Shown: positions 6,712 through 16,580 of the stretch, in pieces
How the letters are laid out: each line of letters starts with the position of its first letter
How positions within the stretch are numbered: position 1 is the stretch's first letter
Assembly (NCBI RefSeq): GCF_023091155.1
Contig: NZ_JAHWXK010000001.1
Span: 930,001-994,000, forward strand
Direction: 5' to 3'
Length of the DNA stretch: 64,000 bases
DNA from: Microbacterium sufflavum
GTDB taxonomy: Bacteria; Actinomycetota; Actinomycetes; Actinomycetales; Microbacteriaceae
The notes under the pieces: model-generated
The model's input: the letters and a program-made list of their open reading frames with translations, nothing else
Told to the model about the DNA's origin: nothing
Databases searched by the model: none
Position numbers and translations under genes: made by a program

Positions 6712-9002
6712 TTCAGGTGCGTCGACACGGCGATCACGTTGACGCCGGCGCGCAGCGACGACGCGGGGATCGGGATCACGAGCGGTGAGGCGACCGCGGC
6801 GGCCGTGTTCGGCGCCGCGGTGGCGTACGTGGTCGAGGTGACGGTCGTCGTCGGCATGCGGAGCCGGCCGACCTCGACGCCGTTGACCGTCACCACCGCC
6901 CCGTCGTCCGCGCGCGCCGTGAGCACCAGCTCGGAGAGCTTCGCGGGGTCGGTGACCGTGAACGACGTGCGGAACAGCATGCTGATGGGGCGCTGCGTGG
7001 TGGGGGGTGGCACGTCGACGACCGTCGTGATGCCGCTGCCGAAGCCCAGCGGTGCGGCGCCCTGCCCCCACGCCGTGTCGTCGAACGCGACGCCCGTCCA
7101 TCCGGTCGGCCAGGCTCCGGCCGCGTAGCGGAAGCGCCAGGCGGCGTCGCTGCGCACGAGCGTGACCGGCACGGGCGTCGCCGCGGGAGGTGTGGTGACG
7201 GAGACCGTGGTCGCGGCGGACCGCGCACCGTCCGGCCCGATCGCGACCACCGCGTACGACACCGCACTCCCCGCCGGTGCCGCCGCGTCCGTCACCACCC
7301 CCGTCGCCCCTGTCCCCGTGAGCGTCGTCATGCCAGGGCGCGACACCTCCACACCGCTCACCGCACCTCCGGGGCCCGGCGACCACGCGATGTCCACGCT
7401 CGTGGGAGACGTGGCGGTCGCGGTGGCCGCGGGGGCGCCCGGAGGGTCCTGCGGGGGGTCGACGGTCGTGCGGCGTGCGGTCATCACCAGGTCGAACGTG
7501 CTGTCCGGCGTGCCGCGGTAGTTCACGTGGGCCGAGGCGGCGATCACGTTCGCCCCCTCGCGCAGCAGTCCGGACGGCACCGCGAACACGGCGGGGTCGG
7601 CGGTCGCGACACTCGTCGAGCGCACCGCGTCGGCATAGGTCGCGCTGGTCGGCGCGGTCGACTGCAGGTGCGAGGTGCCCAGCAGCGTGCCGTTGACCCA
7701 CACCGCCACCCCGTCGTCGGCCCGGGTGCTCACGGTCACGCCACTGAGCTCGTCGATGTCGGCGAGGGTCACGGTGGTGCGGAAGAGCATCGCGCGGGCG
7801 CGGTTGGTGCTCGGCGGCCCGAGGTCGATCGAGGTGACGGCACCGGTGCCCCATCCGAGTGGGGCCCTCCCCGAACCCCACCCGGAATCATCGAAGCCGA
7901 GGGTCGTCCACCCCGTCGGCCACGCCTGCGTCGAGTTGCGCCACTTCCACGTCGACCCGCCCGCGAGCAGCACCTCGTCCGTGCCGGGTTCCAGGTCGAC
8001 CGGGAGGGTGAAGCGGCTCCCGGCGTCGGTCTCGTACTGCTGGAGGGTCGGCGAGTAGGTGAAGGCGTCGACCGTGCCCGCGGCGGGATCGAACGTGTAG
8101 TACCGCAGCCAGCCGTTGCCCCCGTTCGCGCGGCTCTGGTAGTTCGACAGGATCTGGTGCACGGGCGTGCCGCAGGAGTTCGGGTCGGTGCGTCGCGCCT
8201 CGCCGATGTCGCCGTCGTGCCAGTGGCCGTTGACGACAAGGAAGATGGAGCAGTTCTGCGACACGAAGTCGTTCCACAGCGTCACCGCGGACACCGGGGT
8301 GACGTCGGTGCGGATGACGTGCGTGGCGCGCGTGCCCCCCGTGTTGATGAAGCCGTGCGTGGCGAGGATGACCTTGCGGTCGGGGTGGGCGTCGAGCACG
8401 CGCTGGGCCCACGCGAGGGTGTAGGCGGGCGACTCGAATTCGAGGCTCAGCAGCAGCAGCTTCGTGTCGCCGACCGTGAGCAGGCTGTAGCTGTCCTTGT
8501 TCTTGCGGTCGATGCCGTCGGGCCCGAACTGGTTCTGCCCCAGGTATCCGCCGTACGACACCGTCGGGCTGTTCCACGAGGCGGCGGAGTACCGGCTCGG
8601 CGGGAAGTAGCTGTCGTACGTGCTCGACTCGCCGGTCGTGATGTCGAGGTCGTGGTTGCCCGGCAGCACCGAGTTCGGCACGCCCGCGTCGTCGAGCGTC
8701 TTCATGTACCGGCTCGCGCGCTCCCAGTGGTTCACGTTCGGCCACGACTCGACGAGGTCGCCCACCTGGATCACGAACTTCGTGTTGAGCTGCGCGCGGG
8801 AGTCGACGATCCACTGCGTCTGCGCGGCCATCGTCTGCTCGTACGTGCTCGACACGGTGTAGCCCTGTGTGTCGGGCAGCACCACGATCGTGAAGGTCTC
8901 GTCGGCGGCGGAGGCGACGGCGGGCACGAGCGCGCCGACCAGCATCACGGTCGCTCCGACCACCGCCAGCGCACGACGCCGTGCGCGCGTCCACGTCCCC
9001 AT
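6651..9002 (-). CDS. Secreted calcineurin-like metallophosphoesterase, multidomain
   Basis: A 783-residue exported enzyme. A signal peptide (1-32, ending VASAA) is followed by a metallophosphatase domain with all five metal motifs: LPDTQGY, QVGDLVES, PGNHDLD, ATHGF and NGHWHDGD. It belongs to the extracellular phosphodiesterase/phosphatase group. Downstream are two related beta-rich modules of about 150 residues, each with a Trp-rich start (WPTGWT, then FDD..WG.G.APLG.G) and RADDG..V.VNG, separated by a fibronectin type III domain. These look like galactose-binding-like or carbohydrate-binding modules that would tether the enzyme to a polymer. No wall-anchor signal is seen at the C-terminus. 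Monocistronic; the 3' end overlaps the SufR-like gene. Confidence 0.88.
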   Translation of the reverse strand: MGTWTRARRRALAVVGATVMLVGALVPAVASAADETFTIVVLPDTQGYTVSSTYEQTMAAQTQWIVDSRAQLNTKFVIQVGDLVESWPNVNHWERASRYMKTLDDAGVPNSVLPGNHDLDITTGESSTYDSYFPPSRYSAASWNSPTVSYGGYLGQNQFGPDGIDRKNKDSYSLLTVGDTKLLLLSLEFESPAYTLAWAQRVLDAHPDRKVILATHGFINTGGTRATHVIRTDVTPVSAVTLWNDFVSQNCSIFLVVNGHWHDGDIGEARRTDPNSCGTPVHQILSNYQSRANGGNGWLRYYTFDPAAGTVDAFTYSPTLQQYETDAGSRFTLPVDLEPGTDEVLLAGGSTWKWRNSTQAWPTGWTTLGFDDSGWGSGRAPLGWGTGAVTSIDLGPPSTNRARAMLFRTTVTLADIDELSGVTVSTRADDGVAVWVNGTLLGTSHLQSTAPTSATYADAVRSTSVATADPAVFAVPSGLLREGANVIAASAHVNYRGTPDSTFDLVMTARRTTVDPPQDPPGAPAATATATSPTSVDIAWSPGPGGAVSGVEVSRPGMTTLTGTGATGVVTDAAAPAGSAVSYAVVAIGPDGARSAATTVSVTTPPAATPVPVTLVRSDAAWRFRYAAGAWPTGWTGVAFDDTAWGQGAAPLGFGSGITTVVDVPPPTTQRPISMLFRTSFTVTDPAKLSELVLTARADDGAVVTVNGVEVGRLRMPTTTVTSTTYATAAPNTAAAVASPLVIPIPASSLRAGVNVIAVSTHLNYRSTPGVSFVATLEGKTLP

Positions 9003-9077
9003 GTCGAACCCCAGTCCATCGACTGGCTCCGTCTTACACCCGCCGGGGCGGGAGCCACAAGGGCCTGTGGCGCGAGG

Positions 9078-9824
9078 TCACGGGAAGAGCTGGTGCAGCA
9101 CGTCCCAGTCCTCGTCGGCGAGGGCCTGCGTGACCACGGCCTGCCCCTCCGGCGAGACGTCGGGGCCGAGGCGCTGCCACACGACGCGCGCCGCGCCCAG
9201 GTCGCCCGCGGCGATCGCGTTCGAGAACTCGATGAACGCGTTGGCGTAGGGGATGGTGGAGGTGCCAGCCTCCGCCTGGAACGGCCCGTACTGGTCGATC
9301 CACGGGAGGGCGGGGTCGGGTCGGAGGATCAGCACGTCGCCCGGGTGCACGGTCATGCCGTCGACGTGGTTGTACATCGAGACGGTGACGTAGTCGATGC
9401 AGAACCGCTGGCCGATCGCGATCAGGCTGTCGCCCGGGGCGACCTCGTAGGCGACGACCGTGCCGTCGCCGCCGAGCACGGGGGTGCCGTTCGCGAGGTC
9501 GGACGCCCCCATCTCGACGAGGTCGCCGAGCAGCTTCGCATGCGGTGCCTCTCCGTCCTGGGCGACGATGTTGATGAGCGAGTTCGTGGTGCACTCCCCC
9601 GGACCGCCCGCGGGCACGGAGACGCCGTCGCCGAGATCGACCAGGTCGCCCTCGCCCGGTGCGGACTCCGACTCGTCGACCGCGGCGGGGGCCGGTGCCG
9701 GCGCGTGCGTGAACGTCTCGGATGGCGCGGAGACGGCGGAGACGACAGCCGGGACGGCGAGGGCCGCGACACCGGCGACCGCCACCCCCGCGACGACGGC
9801 GACGATGGCGCGGGTGCGGTTCAT
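9078..9824 (-). CDS. Exported LysM-domain protein
   Basis: A 248-residue protein with an N-terminal membrane/signal segment (about 7-30) and a Pro/Ala linker. A LysM domain covers about residues 124-168: VVAYEVAPGDSLIAIGQRFCI, then NHVDGMTVHPGDVLILRP. LysM binds N-acetylglucosamine in peptidoglycan, so this is probably a wall-associated protein. The last 70 residues are helical, with no known enzymatic domain. No partner gene is obvious: it sits between the phosphoesterase and dnaB on the same strand, with 75-bp and 73-bp gaps. Confidence 0.8.
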   Translation of the reverse strand: MNRTRAIVAVVAGVAVAGVAALAVPAVVSAVSAPSETFTHAPAPAPAAVDESESAPGEGDLVDLGDGVSVPAGGPGECTTNSLINIVAQDGEAPHAKLLGDLVEMGASDLANGTPVLGGDGTVVAYEVAPGDSLIAIGQRFCIDYVTVSMYNHVDGMTVHPGDVLILRPDPALPWIDQYGPFQAEAGTSTIPYANAFIEFSNAIAAGDLGAARVVWQRLGPDVSPEGQAVVTQALADEDWDVLHQLFP

Positions 9825-9897
9825 CCCGTCAGCTTGTCAGGATGCGCCCGCCCGCGCCAGCGCGACGGGCCCGGGCGACCGGCGTTCCGTGCGCAGA

Positions 9898-11271
<1,374 letters not shown>

Positions 11272-11439
11272 AGTGTTCCCTTCGATGCGACGGTTCCGAT
11301 GCGGAACTCCGACAGCGGATGACGAGTGGTCGTCGGTGGTTCCACGCCCGCGCGGCGGCCGGTTCCAGACAAACAGGGGCCCCCGACATTCGGTCGCTCG
11401 ACCACGCTATGAGCGGTCTCCACACGGTGCAACACAGCC

Positions 11440-11582
11440 TGTGGATAACCATGTGGAGAGCGTGCGGAGAAACGCGGAGTGTCTGTGCAGAACGGGTGTG
11501 GATAACCCGGTGGAGTGTGGTGAAGAAGAACTTTTTTATGACGCTTGAACTGGGATTTCTCGTTTCCCCACCCTGTGGATGG
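11440..11582. promoter_or_regulatory. DnaA-box-like cluster upstream of dnaB
   Basis: TGTGGATAA, the perfect complement of the consensus DnaA box TTATCCACA, occurs at 11440-11448 and 11497-11505, and a degenerate copy TGTGGATGG at 11574-11582. The first two copies sit in a longer direct repeat (TGTGGATAACC followed by TGGAG) with a 57-bp pitch. An AT-rich patch lies between the second and third. This could be DnaA-mediated regulation of dnaB or a DnaA titration site. It is not enough for an origin. Confidence 0.6.
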
Positions 11583-11713
11583 AAACGAGCTTAAATCGCG
11601 CGTTGAAGGTTTCCCCTGCCGGAGCGACATGTGTAGAACTTGGGGAAAGTCAAGCCGGAAATCCGCCGGGCGCGTCACGATCTGACACCACCCGTCGCGG
11701 TTGTAAATGGGCC

Positions 11714-11742
11714 TGGACAGGGTGGGACCCCGCGAGTATTCT
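11714..11742 (+). promoter_or_regulatory. Sigma-A-type promoter for the exported Val/Pro-rich protein
   Basis: TGGACA (11714-11719) and TATTCT (11737-11742) are separated by exactly 17 bp, a good match to the housekeeping consensus. Transcription would start near 11749, giving a leader of about 50 nt before the GTG start at 11800. Confidence 0.6.
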
Positions 11743-11799
11743 GCTCCCCATCGACACACCCGTATCGATATGGCGTTGCCTTCAGAGGGGGAGGACGAC

Positions 11800-12828
11800 G
11801 TGAGCGCTCGAGCGACCCGACGCGGCGTACCCGCCGTCGTTCTCTGGGGTGGCCTCGGCGCGCTCGCGTGGGCCGCACTCACGGTGCTCACCGGTGGCGG
11901 ATCCGCTCACGCGGACGAGCAGAAGCCCGGCCCGCTCGACTCCCTGACCACCGCGGTCACGCAGACGGTGACCGCCGTGACGGCACCCGTCGTGAACGAG
12001 GTCGTCGCCCCGGTCGTGACCCAGGTGGCCGCGCCCGTCGTCACGCAGGTGGTCGCCCCGGTGGTGACGCAGGTGGTCGCCCCCGTCGTCTCGCAGGCGG
12101 TCGCCCCCGTGCAGGCCGCGCCCGCCGTCGTCGAGACGGTCACGGAGACGGTCGAGAGCGTGCCGGTCGTGGGGTCGGTCGCGGCGCCCGTGCTCGGCAC
12201 GGTGACGGACGCGACCTCGTCGGTCGTCGACACCACCACCGACCTCCTCGCGGACTCGCCCATCTCGCGCGTGACCGCACCGATCCTCGACGCCGTCGGC
12301 CGCCTTCCGATCGTCGGCGGGATCGTCGTGGACTCCGGCGCGTCCGACCTCGTGACCGAGGTGGTGGGCGTGGTCGATGACGTGACCGGCGTGATCGGCG
12401 GCACCGTCGACGAGACCGTGCCGCCCGTGATCGACGGCCTCCAGCCCGGAATTCCGCCGGTGAGCGACGGATCGCTCCCCGCCGCCGCGGTGGCTCTCAC
12501 CTCCGCGCCCGCGTCCGCGCTGCCCGGCGCGACGACGCCCGGCGTGTCCGCCGCGATCTCCGGCGCCTCCGACGAACGCGCCGAGGGGGCCACGCCGCCC
12601 GCCGACCCTGCCGAGGGCGATCACACCCCCACGCCCGGCAACGCACCCCCCGGTGCCCCCGCCGCCCCGTCTTCCTCCGCCACCTCCGGCGGAGGCACCC
12701 CGTACGCCCACGCTCGCCTCGGCGACGACGGCGTGCTCCCGCTCCGTGCCTGGGAGCGGGTTGCCGGCGCCTCGGACGATGCCCTCCCCGGCTCGCCCGT
12801 CGCCGACACCGACGTCTCTCCTGACTGA
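11800..12828 (+). CDS. Exported Val/Pro-rich repeat protein
   Basis: A 342-residue secreted protein of unknown function. GTG 11800 is preferred over ATG 11770 because a strong purine-rich ribosome site (GGGGGAGG) lies just before it and the signal peptide then starts at the N-terminus. The signal segment (about 9-35) ends SAHA before DEQK. Residues 45-90 carry an eight-residue repeat of the type VVAPVVTQ, followed by more Val/Thr-rich, beta-prone segments. The C-terminal third is Pro/Ala/Ser-rich and disordered. There is no cysteine-pair, sorting motif or C-terminal membrane helix, so it is probably released or loosely wall-bound. It lies 100 bp before the chaplin-like gene on the same strand, so the two may act together at the cell surface. 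Confidence 0.7.
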   Translation: MSARATRRGVPAVVLWGGLGALAWAALTVLTGGGSAHADEQKPGPLDSLTTAVTQTVTAVTAPVVNEVVAPVVTQVAAPVVTQVVAPVVTQVVAPVVSQAVAPVQAAPAVVETVTETVESVPVVGSVAAPVLGTVTDATSSVVDTTTDLLADSPISRVTAPILDAVGRLPIVGGIVVDSGASDLVTEVVGVVDDVTGVIGGTVDETVPPVIDGLQPGIPPVSDGSLPAAAVALTSAPASALPGATTPGVSAAISGASDERAEGATPPADPAEGDHTPTPGNAPPGAPAAPSSSATSGGGTPYAHARLGDDGVLPLRAWERVAGASDDALPGSPVADTDVSPD

Positions 12829-12928
12829 CTGACCGTCGCGCCATCCCCGCGGATGGCAGATGCCGTGCTGCGCGCGCACCTCATCGCGTGCACCCATCAG
12901 ACACCCCAGTCATGTCAGGAGAACCATC

Positions 12929-14983
12929 ATGCGTACTTACGCGAAGCGAGCCCTGTGGGGCGCGCTCCTCGCCGGCGGGATCACCCTGCTCGGCGCGACG
13001 GCCGCCAATGCGGCCGAGACATCCGGAGACGACGGACTGCTCTCCGGCACCCAGGCGGTGGCACCCATCACGGCGCCGATCACGGTCGTGGACAACGCGA
13101 TCTCCGTGCTCGGCGATGCGGTGGCTCCCGCACCGGCCCCGGCTCCGGCCCCGGCCCCCGCTCCGGCACCGGCCCCCGCTCCGGCTCCCGCACCCGCTGC
13201 GGAGACGGACGGCGGCTCGGGCACCGCGTCGGGAACCCAGGCGGTCGTGACCGTGAACCTGCCCGTCACCGTGTCGGGCAACGCGATCAGCCTCACCGAC
13301 GACTCCACGACCAGCACCCCGGCCGCCGCTCCACCCCAGAGCGCGGCTCCCCAGGCCCCTGACGCGGCCGGGGTGCTTTCCCTCGACACCGACGGCATGG
13401 ACGGTGTGCTCTCGGGCACGCAGGCCCTGCTCGCGGTGAACGCCCCGGTGACCGTGTCGGGCAACTCGCTGTCGCTCCTGGGCGACAGCGAGTCGGCCTC
13501 GACCGACGCGGAGGCCGCAGCACCGGCTCCCGCGACCGGCGTCGATGCGGGCACCAGCGGTGAGGACGGCACGGCCAGCGGCACGCAGGTCGTCGCCCCC
13601 GTGACGGCTCCCGTGACCGTGACCGGCAACGCCATCTCGCTGCTCGGCGACAGCGCCAGCACCGGCGGCACCGGCACCGGCACGGCTCCCACCGCACCCG
13701 CGAACGGCGGCAGCCCCGCCACCTCGGGTGAGGACGGCGTCGTCGGCGGCTCGCAGGTCGTCGCACCCATCACCGCCCCCATCGGCGTGACCGGCAATGC
13801 CATCTCCGTGCTCGACGACGCCACCGTCACCGGCGGCACCACCGGTACCGGGACCACGGCCCCGACCGCACCCGCGAACGGCGGCGCCCCCGCCACCTCG
13901 GGTGAGGACGGCACCGCCAGCGGCACCCAGGTCGTCGCCCCGGTGACGGCCCCCGTGACCGTGACCGGCAACGCCATCTCGCTCCTGGGAGACAACGCCA
14001 CGAGCGGCACCACCGGCACGGGCGGCACCCCGTCCGCACCCGCCACCGGCGGCATGCCCGCCACCTCGGGTGAGGACGGCACCGCCAGCGGCACCCAGGT
14101 CACCGCGCCCGTCACCGCCCCCATCGGCGTGACGGGCAACGCGATCTCCGTGCTCGACGACGCCACCGTCACCGGCGGCACCACCGGCACCGGGACGACG
14201 GCCCCGACCGCACCTGCGGCCGGCGGCAGCACCACCACCGGTGAGGACGGCACCGCCAGCGGCACCCAGGTCACCGCACCCGTCACCGCCCCCATCGGCG
14301 TAACGGGCAACGCGATCTCCGTGCTCGACGACGCCACCGTCACCGGCGGCACCACCGGCACAGGCACGGCCCCGACCGCACCCGCGGCCGGCGGGATCAC
14401 CACCGGTGAGGACGGCATCCTCGGCGGCACCCAGGTCACCGCACCCGTCACCGCCCCCATCGGCGTGACGGGCAACGCGATCTCCGTGCTCGACGACGCC
14501 ACCGTCGCCGGCGGGACCACCGGCACCGGGACCACCCCGACCGCTCCGGCGACCGGCGGCGGGATCACCACCGGTGAGGGCGGCATCCTCGGCGGCACCC
14601 AGCTGGGTCTGCCCGTGACGCTTCCGATCACGATCGGCGGCAACGCCATCTCGGTCGTGGGCGAGAGCACCGTGACCGGCCCGGGCACCACGCCCGGAAC
14701 CGACCCCGGAACTGACCCGGGCACGGACCCCGGTACGGACCCCGGTACGGACCCGGGAACCGACCCCGGAACCGACCCGGGCACGGACCCCGGCACCACC
14801 CCCGGAACGAACCCCGGCACCACTCCGGGCGCGTCCGGGATGGCCTGGGCGTCGGGCGCAGCCGTCTCCGGTGAGGCCACCGGTCTCGCCATGACCGGCG
14901 GTGCACCGTCGCCCGCGCTGTGGGCGATCGCCGCCCTGCTGCTTCTGGGAGGTGCGGGCCTGCTGCGCCGTCGCACGGCGTAG
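12929..14983 (+). CDS. Chaplin-like repeat surface protein with LAMTG wall anchor
   Basis: A 684-residue exported protein. The signal peptide is residues 1-28 (ending AANA). Ten repeats follow, each about 34 residues, built on SGTQVVAPVTAPVTV then GNAISLLGD. This resembles the hydrophobic core of chaplins (VPVNVCGN...V..G), but every repeat lacks the cysteines. An Ala-Pro linker separates repeats 1 and 2. A Pro-Gly-Thr-Asp stretch spans the wall, then the LAMTG sorting motif (653-657), a membrane helix and RRRTA form an anchor of the LAxTG type used by class E sortases. The start is fixed by AGGAG seven bases before ATG 12929. Likely an amyloid-prone or hydrophobic surface layer protein. No sortase gene is in the window. 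Confidence 0.8.
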   Translation: MRTYAKRALWGALLAGGITLLGATAANAAETSGDDGLLSGTQAVAPITAPITVVDNAISVLGDAVAPAPAPAPAPAPAPAPAPAPAPAPAAETDGGSGTASGTQAVVTVNLPVTVSGNAISLTDDSTTSTPAAAPPQSAAPQAPDAAGVLSLDTDGMDGVLSGTQALLAVNAPVTVSGNSLSLLGDSESASTDAEAAAPAPATGVDAGTSGEDGTASGTQVVAPVTAPVTVTGNAISLLGDSASTGGTGTGTAPTAPANGGSPATSGEDGVVGGSQVVAPITAPIGVTGNAISVLDDATVTGGTTGTGTTAPTAPANGGAPATSGEDGTASGTQVVAPVTAPVTVTGNAISLLGDNATSGTTGTGGTPSAPATGGMPATSGEDGTASGTQVTAPVTAPIGVTGNAISVLDDATVTGGTTGTGTTAPTAPAAGGSTTTGEDGTASGTQVTAPVTAPIGVTGNAISVLDDATVTGGTTGTGTAPTAPAAGGITTGEDGILGGTQVTAPVTAPIGVTGNAISVLDDATVAGGTTGTGTTPTAPATGGGITTGEGGILGGTQLGLPVTLPITIGGNAISVVGESTVTGPGTTPGTDPGTDPGTDPGTDPGTDPGTDPGTDPGTDPGTTPGTNPGTTPGASGMAWASGAAVSGEATGLAMTGGAPSPALWAIAALLLLGGAGLLRRRTA
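13019..14668 (+). repeat. Ten imperfect tandem repeats in the chaplin-like gene
   Basis: Units of roughly 100 bp plus variable Gly/Thr/Pro linkers. Each encodes (S/T)GEDG.(A/L)(S/G)GTQ, then a PVTAP(V/I) strand, then GNAIS(V/L)(L/V).D. Units 7, 8 and 9 are nearly identical at DNA level, including the GTGACGGGCAACGCGATC stretch, and units 4 and 6 pair with each other. This points to recent duplication or recombination. Confidence 0.85.
14684..14834 (+). repeat. Pro-Gly-Thr-Asp tandem repeat (wall-spanning segment)
   Basis: About a dozen 12-bp units encoding PGTD, with PGTT and PGTN variants, directly before the LAMTG anchor. Such Pro/Gly/Thr repeats commonly bridge the peptidoglycan in anchored proteins. 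The unit differs only at wobble positions, so length variation between strains is likely. Confidence 0.8.
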
Positions 14984-15110
14984 GCGCTGAGCCCCGGCGG
15001 CGCCGGTGTCCTCGGGGGAGGAGACACGGCTCCGCCGGTGCGCGGCAGCGTCCGCTCGTGCGGTGCGTCCCCCGCACCTCCTCTGCCGAGCGCGACGGCC
15101 GCGCGACACG

Positions 15111-15145
15111 CGGATGCCCCGTGGCGAACCGCCACGGGGCATCCG
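15111..15145. terminator. Bidirectional terminator hairpin
   Basis: A perfect 15-bp stem, CGGATGCCCCGTGGC (15111-15125) and its complement (15131-15145), closes a 5-nt loop. It lies between the convergent chaplin-like gene (ends 14983) and the sulfatase gene (ends 15159), so it can stop both transcripts. There is no long T-run, as is common in high-GC genomes. Confidence 0.75.
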
Positions 15146-15158
15146 TTCACGCCTGCGC

Positions 15159-16580
15159 TCAGCTCGTCAGCGCGGGTATCGGCTGACTCGCGTGGGGCTG
15201 GTCGCCCAGCTCGGCCTGCAGCTCCCACAGCCGCACCTTGAGCTGCTCGCGCACCTCCGCGTAGGCGGGGTCGTGGTACACGTTCACCAGCTCGTCCGGG
15301 TCGGCCTCCAGGTCGTACAACTCCCACTCCGGCGCGAACCGGAACGGCGACGACCCGGGCAGACCCATCCCGTCGCTGTAGAAGTAGATGAGCTTGTGGG
15401 CCTCCGTGCGGATGCCGTAGTGCGCGAGCACATGGTGGTTCTCGTCGTCGTTCTCGTAGTAGCGGTAGTAGAACGCGTCGCGCGTCGGCTCGTCGGATCC
15501 GGTCAGCTGCGGAAGGAAGCTCTTCCCCTGCATCCGCTCGTGCGCATCGACCCCGGCGGCATCCAGGAAGGTCTGCGCGAAATCGACGTTCGTCACGATC
15601 TGCTCCATCGGGGCCGCGGGCGCGATCCGCTCCGGCCACGACACGAGCAGCGGCATCCGGATCGACTCCTCGTACATGAAGCGCTTGTCGAACCACCCGT
15701 GGTCGCCGAGGAAGAAGCCCTGGTCGGAGCTGTACGTGAGGAGGGTCGAATCCCGCACGCCGTGCGCGCCGAGCCAGTCGATCACCCGCCCGACGTTGTC
15801 GTCGACCGAGGCCACGCAGCGCAGGTAGTCCTCCATGTACCGCTGGTACTTCCACAGCGCGAGCTCGTCGGGCGTCAGGTCCTGCGGCGGCTCCACCTTG
15901 AGGTCGTCCAGCGTCAGGTGCTCCGCGATGCGCATGGTGGCATGCTTCGCCGCGCTCGCCCGGCCCGCGTAGTCGTCCGTGAACGTGGACGGCACGGGGA
16001 TCGGGTCGCTGTACAGGTGGGCGTGCGCCTCGTCGGGCTCCCACGCGCGGTGCGGCGCCTTGTGATGGATCAGCAGGCACCACGGCTCATCGCCCTCCAG
16101 CGACTCGAGCCACTGCAGCGACAGGTCGGTGATGATGTCGGTCGCGTAGCCCTTCTCGATGTGCACGCCGTCGGCGGTGAGGATCTGCGGATCGAAGTAC
16201 TCGCCCTGATCGCGCAGCACCGCCCAGTAGTCGAAGCCCTGCGGATCATGGCCGGGCCCCTCCCCCATGTGCCACTTGCCGACGATGGCCGTCCGGTAGC
16301 CCGCCTCCTTGAGCTGCGACACGAACGTCGGCTGGCTCGCGTCGATGGGGGTCACCAGGGTCGAGACGCCGTTGACATGGCTGTACGTGCCGGTCAGGAT
16401 GCTGGCGCGGCTCGGGGTGCACAGCGAGTTCGTGCAGTAGCAGTGATCGACGCGACGACCGGACTGCGCGATCTCGTCGATGCGCGGGGTCGTGTTCACC
16501 ACCGACCCGTAGGCGCCGATCGCATGCGTGGCGTGGTCGTCGGTGAGGATCATGAGGATGTTCGGTCGCCGGGCGGTCAT
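15159..16580 (-). CDS. Type I (formylglycine) sulfatase, cytoplasmic
   Basis: A 473-residue alkaline-phosphatase-fold sulfatase. The N-terminus NILMILTDDH supplies metal ligands Asp14/Asp15. Cys54 in LCTPSR is the CxPSR site converted to formylglycine, so a formylglycine-generating enzyme elsewhere in the genome is required. Further motifs are VGKWHMG and SSDQGFFLGDHGWFDK. There is no signal peptide, so the substrate must be imported. Last gene of an operon headed by a ROK regulator; its ATG overlaps the stop of the oxidoreductase by 4 nt. The importer in the same operon is of the sulfonate/sulfate-ester type. Substrate likely a small sulfate ester or sulfated sugar; identity not determinable. 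Confidence 0.92.
   Translation of the reverse strand: MTARRPNILMILTDDHATHAIGAYGSVVNTTPRIDEIAQSGRRVDHCYCTNSLCTPSRASILTGTYSHVNGVSTLVTPIDASQPTFVSQLKEAGYRTAIVGKWHMGEGPGHDPQGFDYWAVLRDQGEYFDPQILTADGVHIEKGYATDIITDLSLQWLESLEGDEPWCLLIHHKAPHRAWEPDEAHAHLYSDPIPVPSTFTDDYAGRASAAKHATMRIAEHLTLDDLKVEPPQDLTPDELALWKYQRYMEDYLRCVASVDDNVGRVIDWLGAHGVRDSTLLTYSSDQGFFLGDHGWFDKRFMYEESIRMPLLVSWPERIAPAAPMEQIVTNVDFAQTFLDAAGVDAHERMQGKSFLPQLTGSDEPTRDAFYYRYYENDDENHHVLAHYGIRTEAHKLIYFYSDGMGLPGSSPFRFAPEWELYDLEADPDELVNVYHDPAYAEVREQLKVRLWELQAELGDQPHASQPIPALTS

Larger units (their letters stand above)
11272..11799. other. Noncoding region between dnaB and the surface-protein genes
   Basis: A 528-bp stretch without a convincing gene on either strand; the frames that cross it lack coherent protein character. 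It holds the dnaB leader, three DnaA-box-like sequences (11440-11582), an AT-rich patch with a TTTTTTA run near 11531-11538, and the promoter for the exported protein at 11800. It is noticeably less GC-rich than its surroundings. Confidence 0.7.

Noticed and set aside
11440..11582. Replication origin
   Set aside because: Only three boxes and no dnaA or dnaN nearby; the sites are better explained as regulation of dnaB.
14684..14834. CRISPR-like array
   Set aside because: The 12-bp units are contiguous codons for PGTD in frame with the surface protein, with no spacers.
12937..16083. A 1048-codon open frame on the minus strand opposite the chaplin-like gene
   Set aside because: It is a shadow frame produced by high GC and the repeat array; its composition is low-complexity and the plus-strand gene has a signal peptide, ribosome site and sorting signal.
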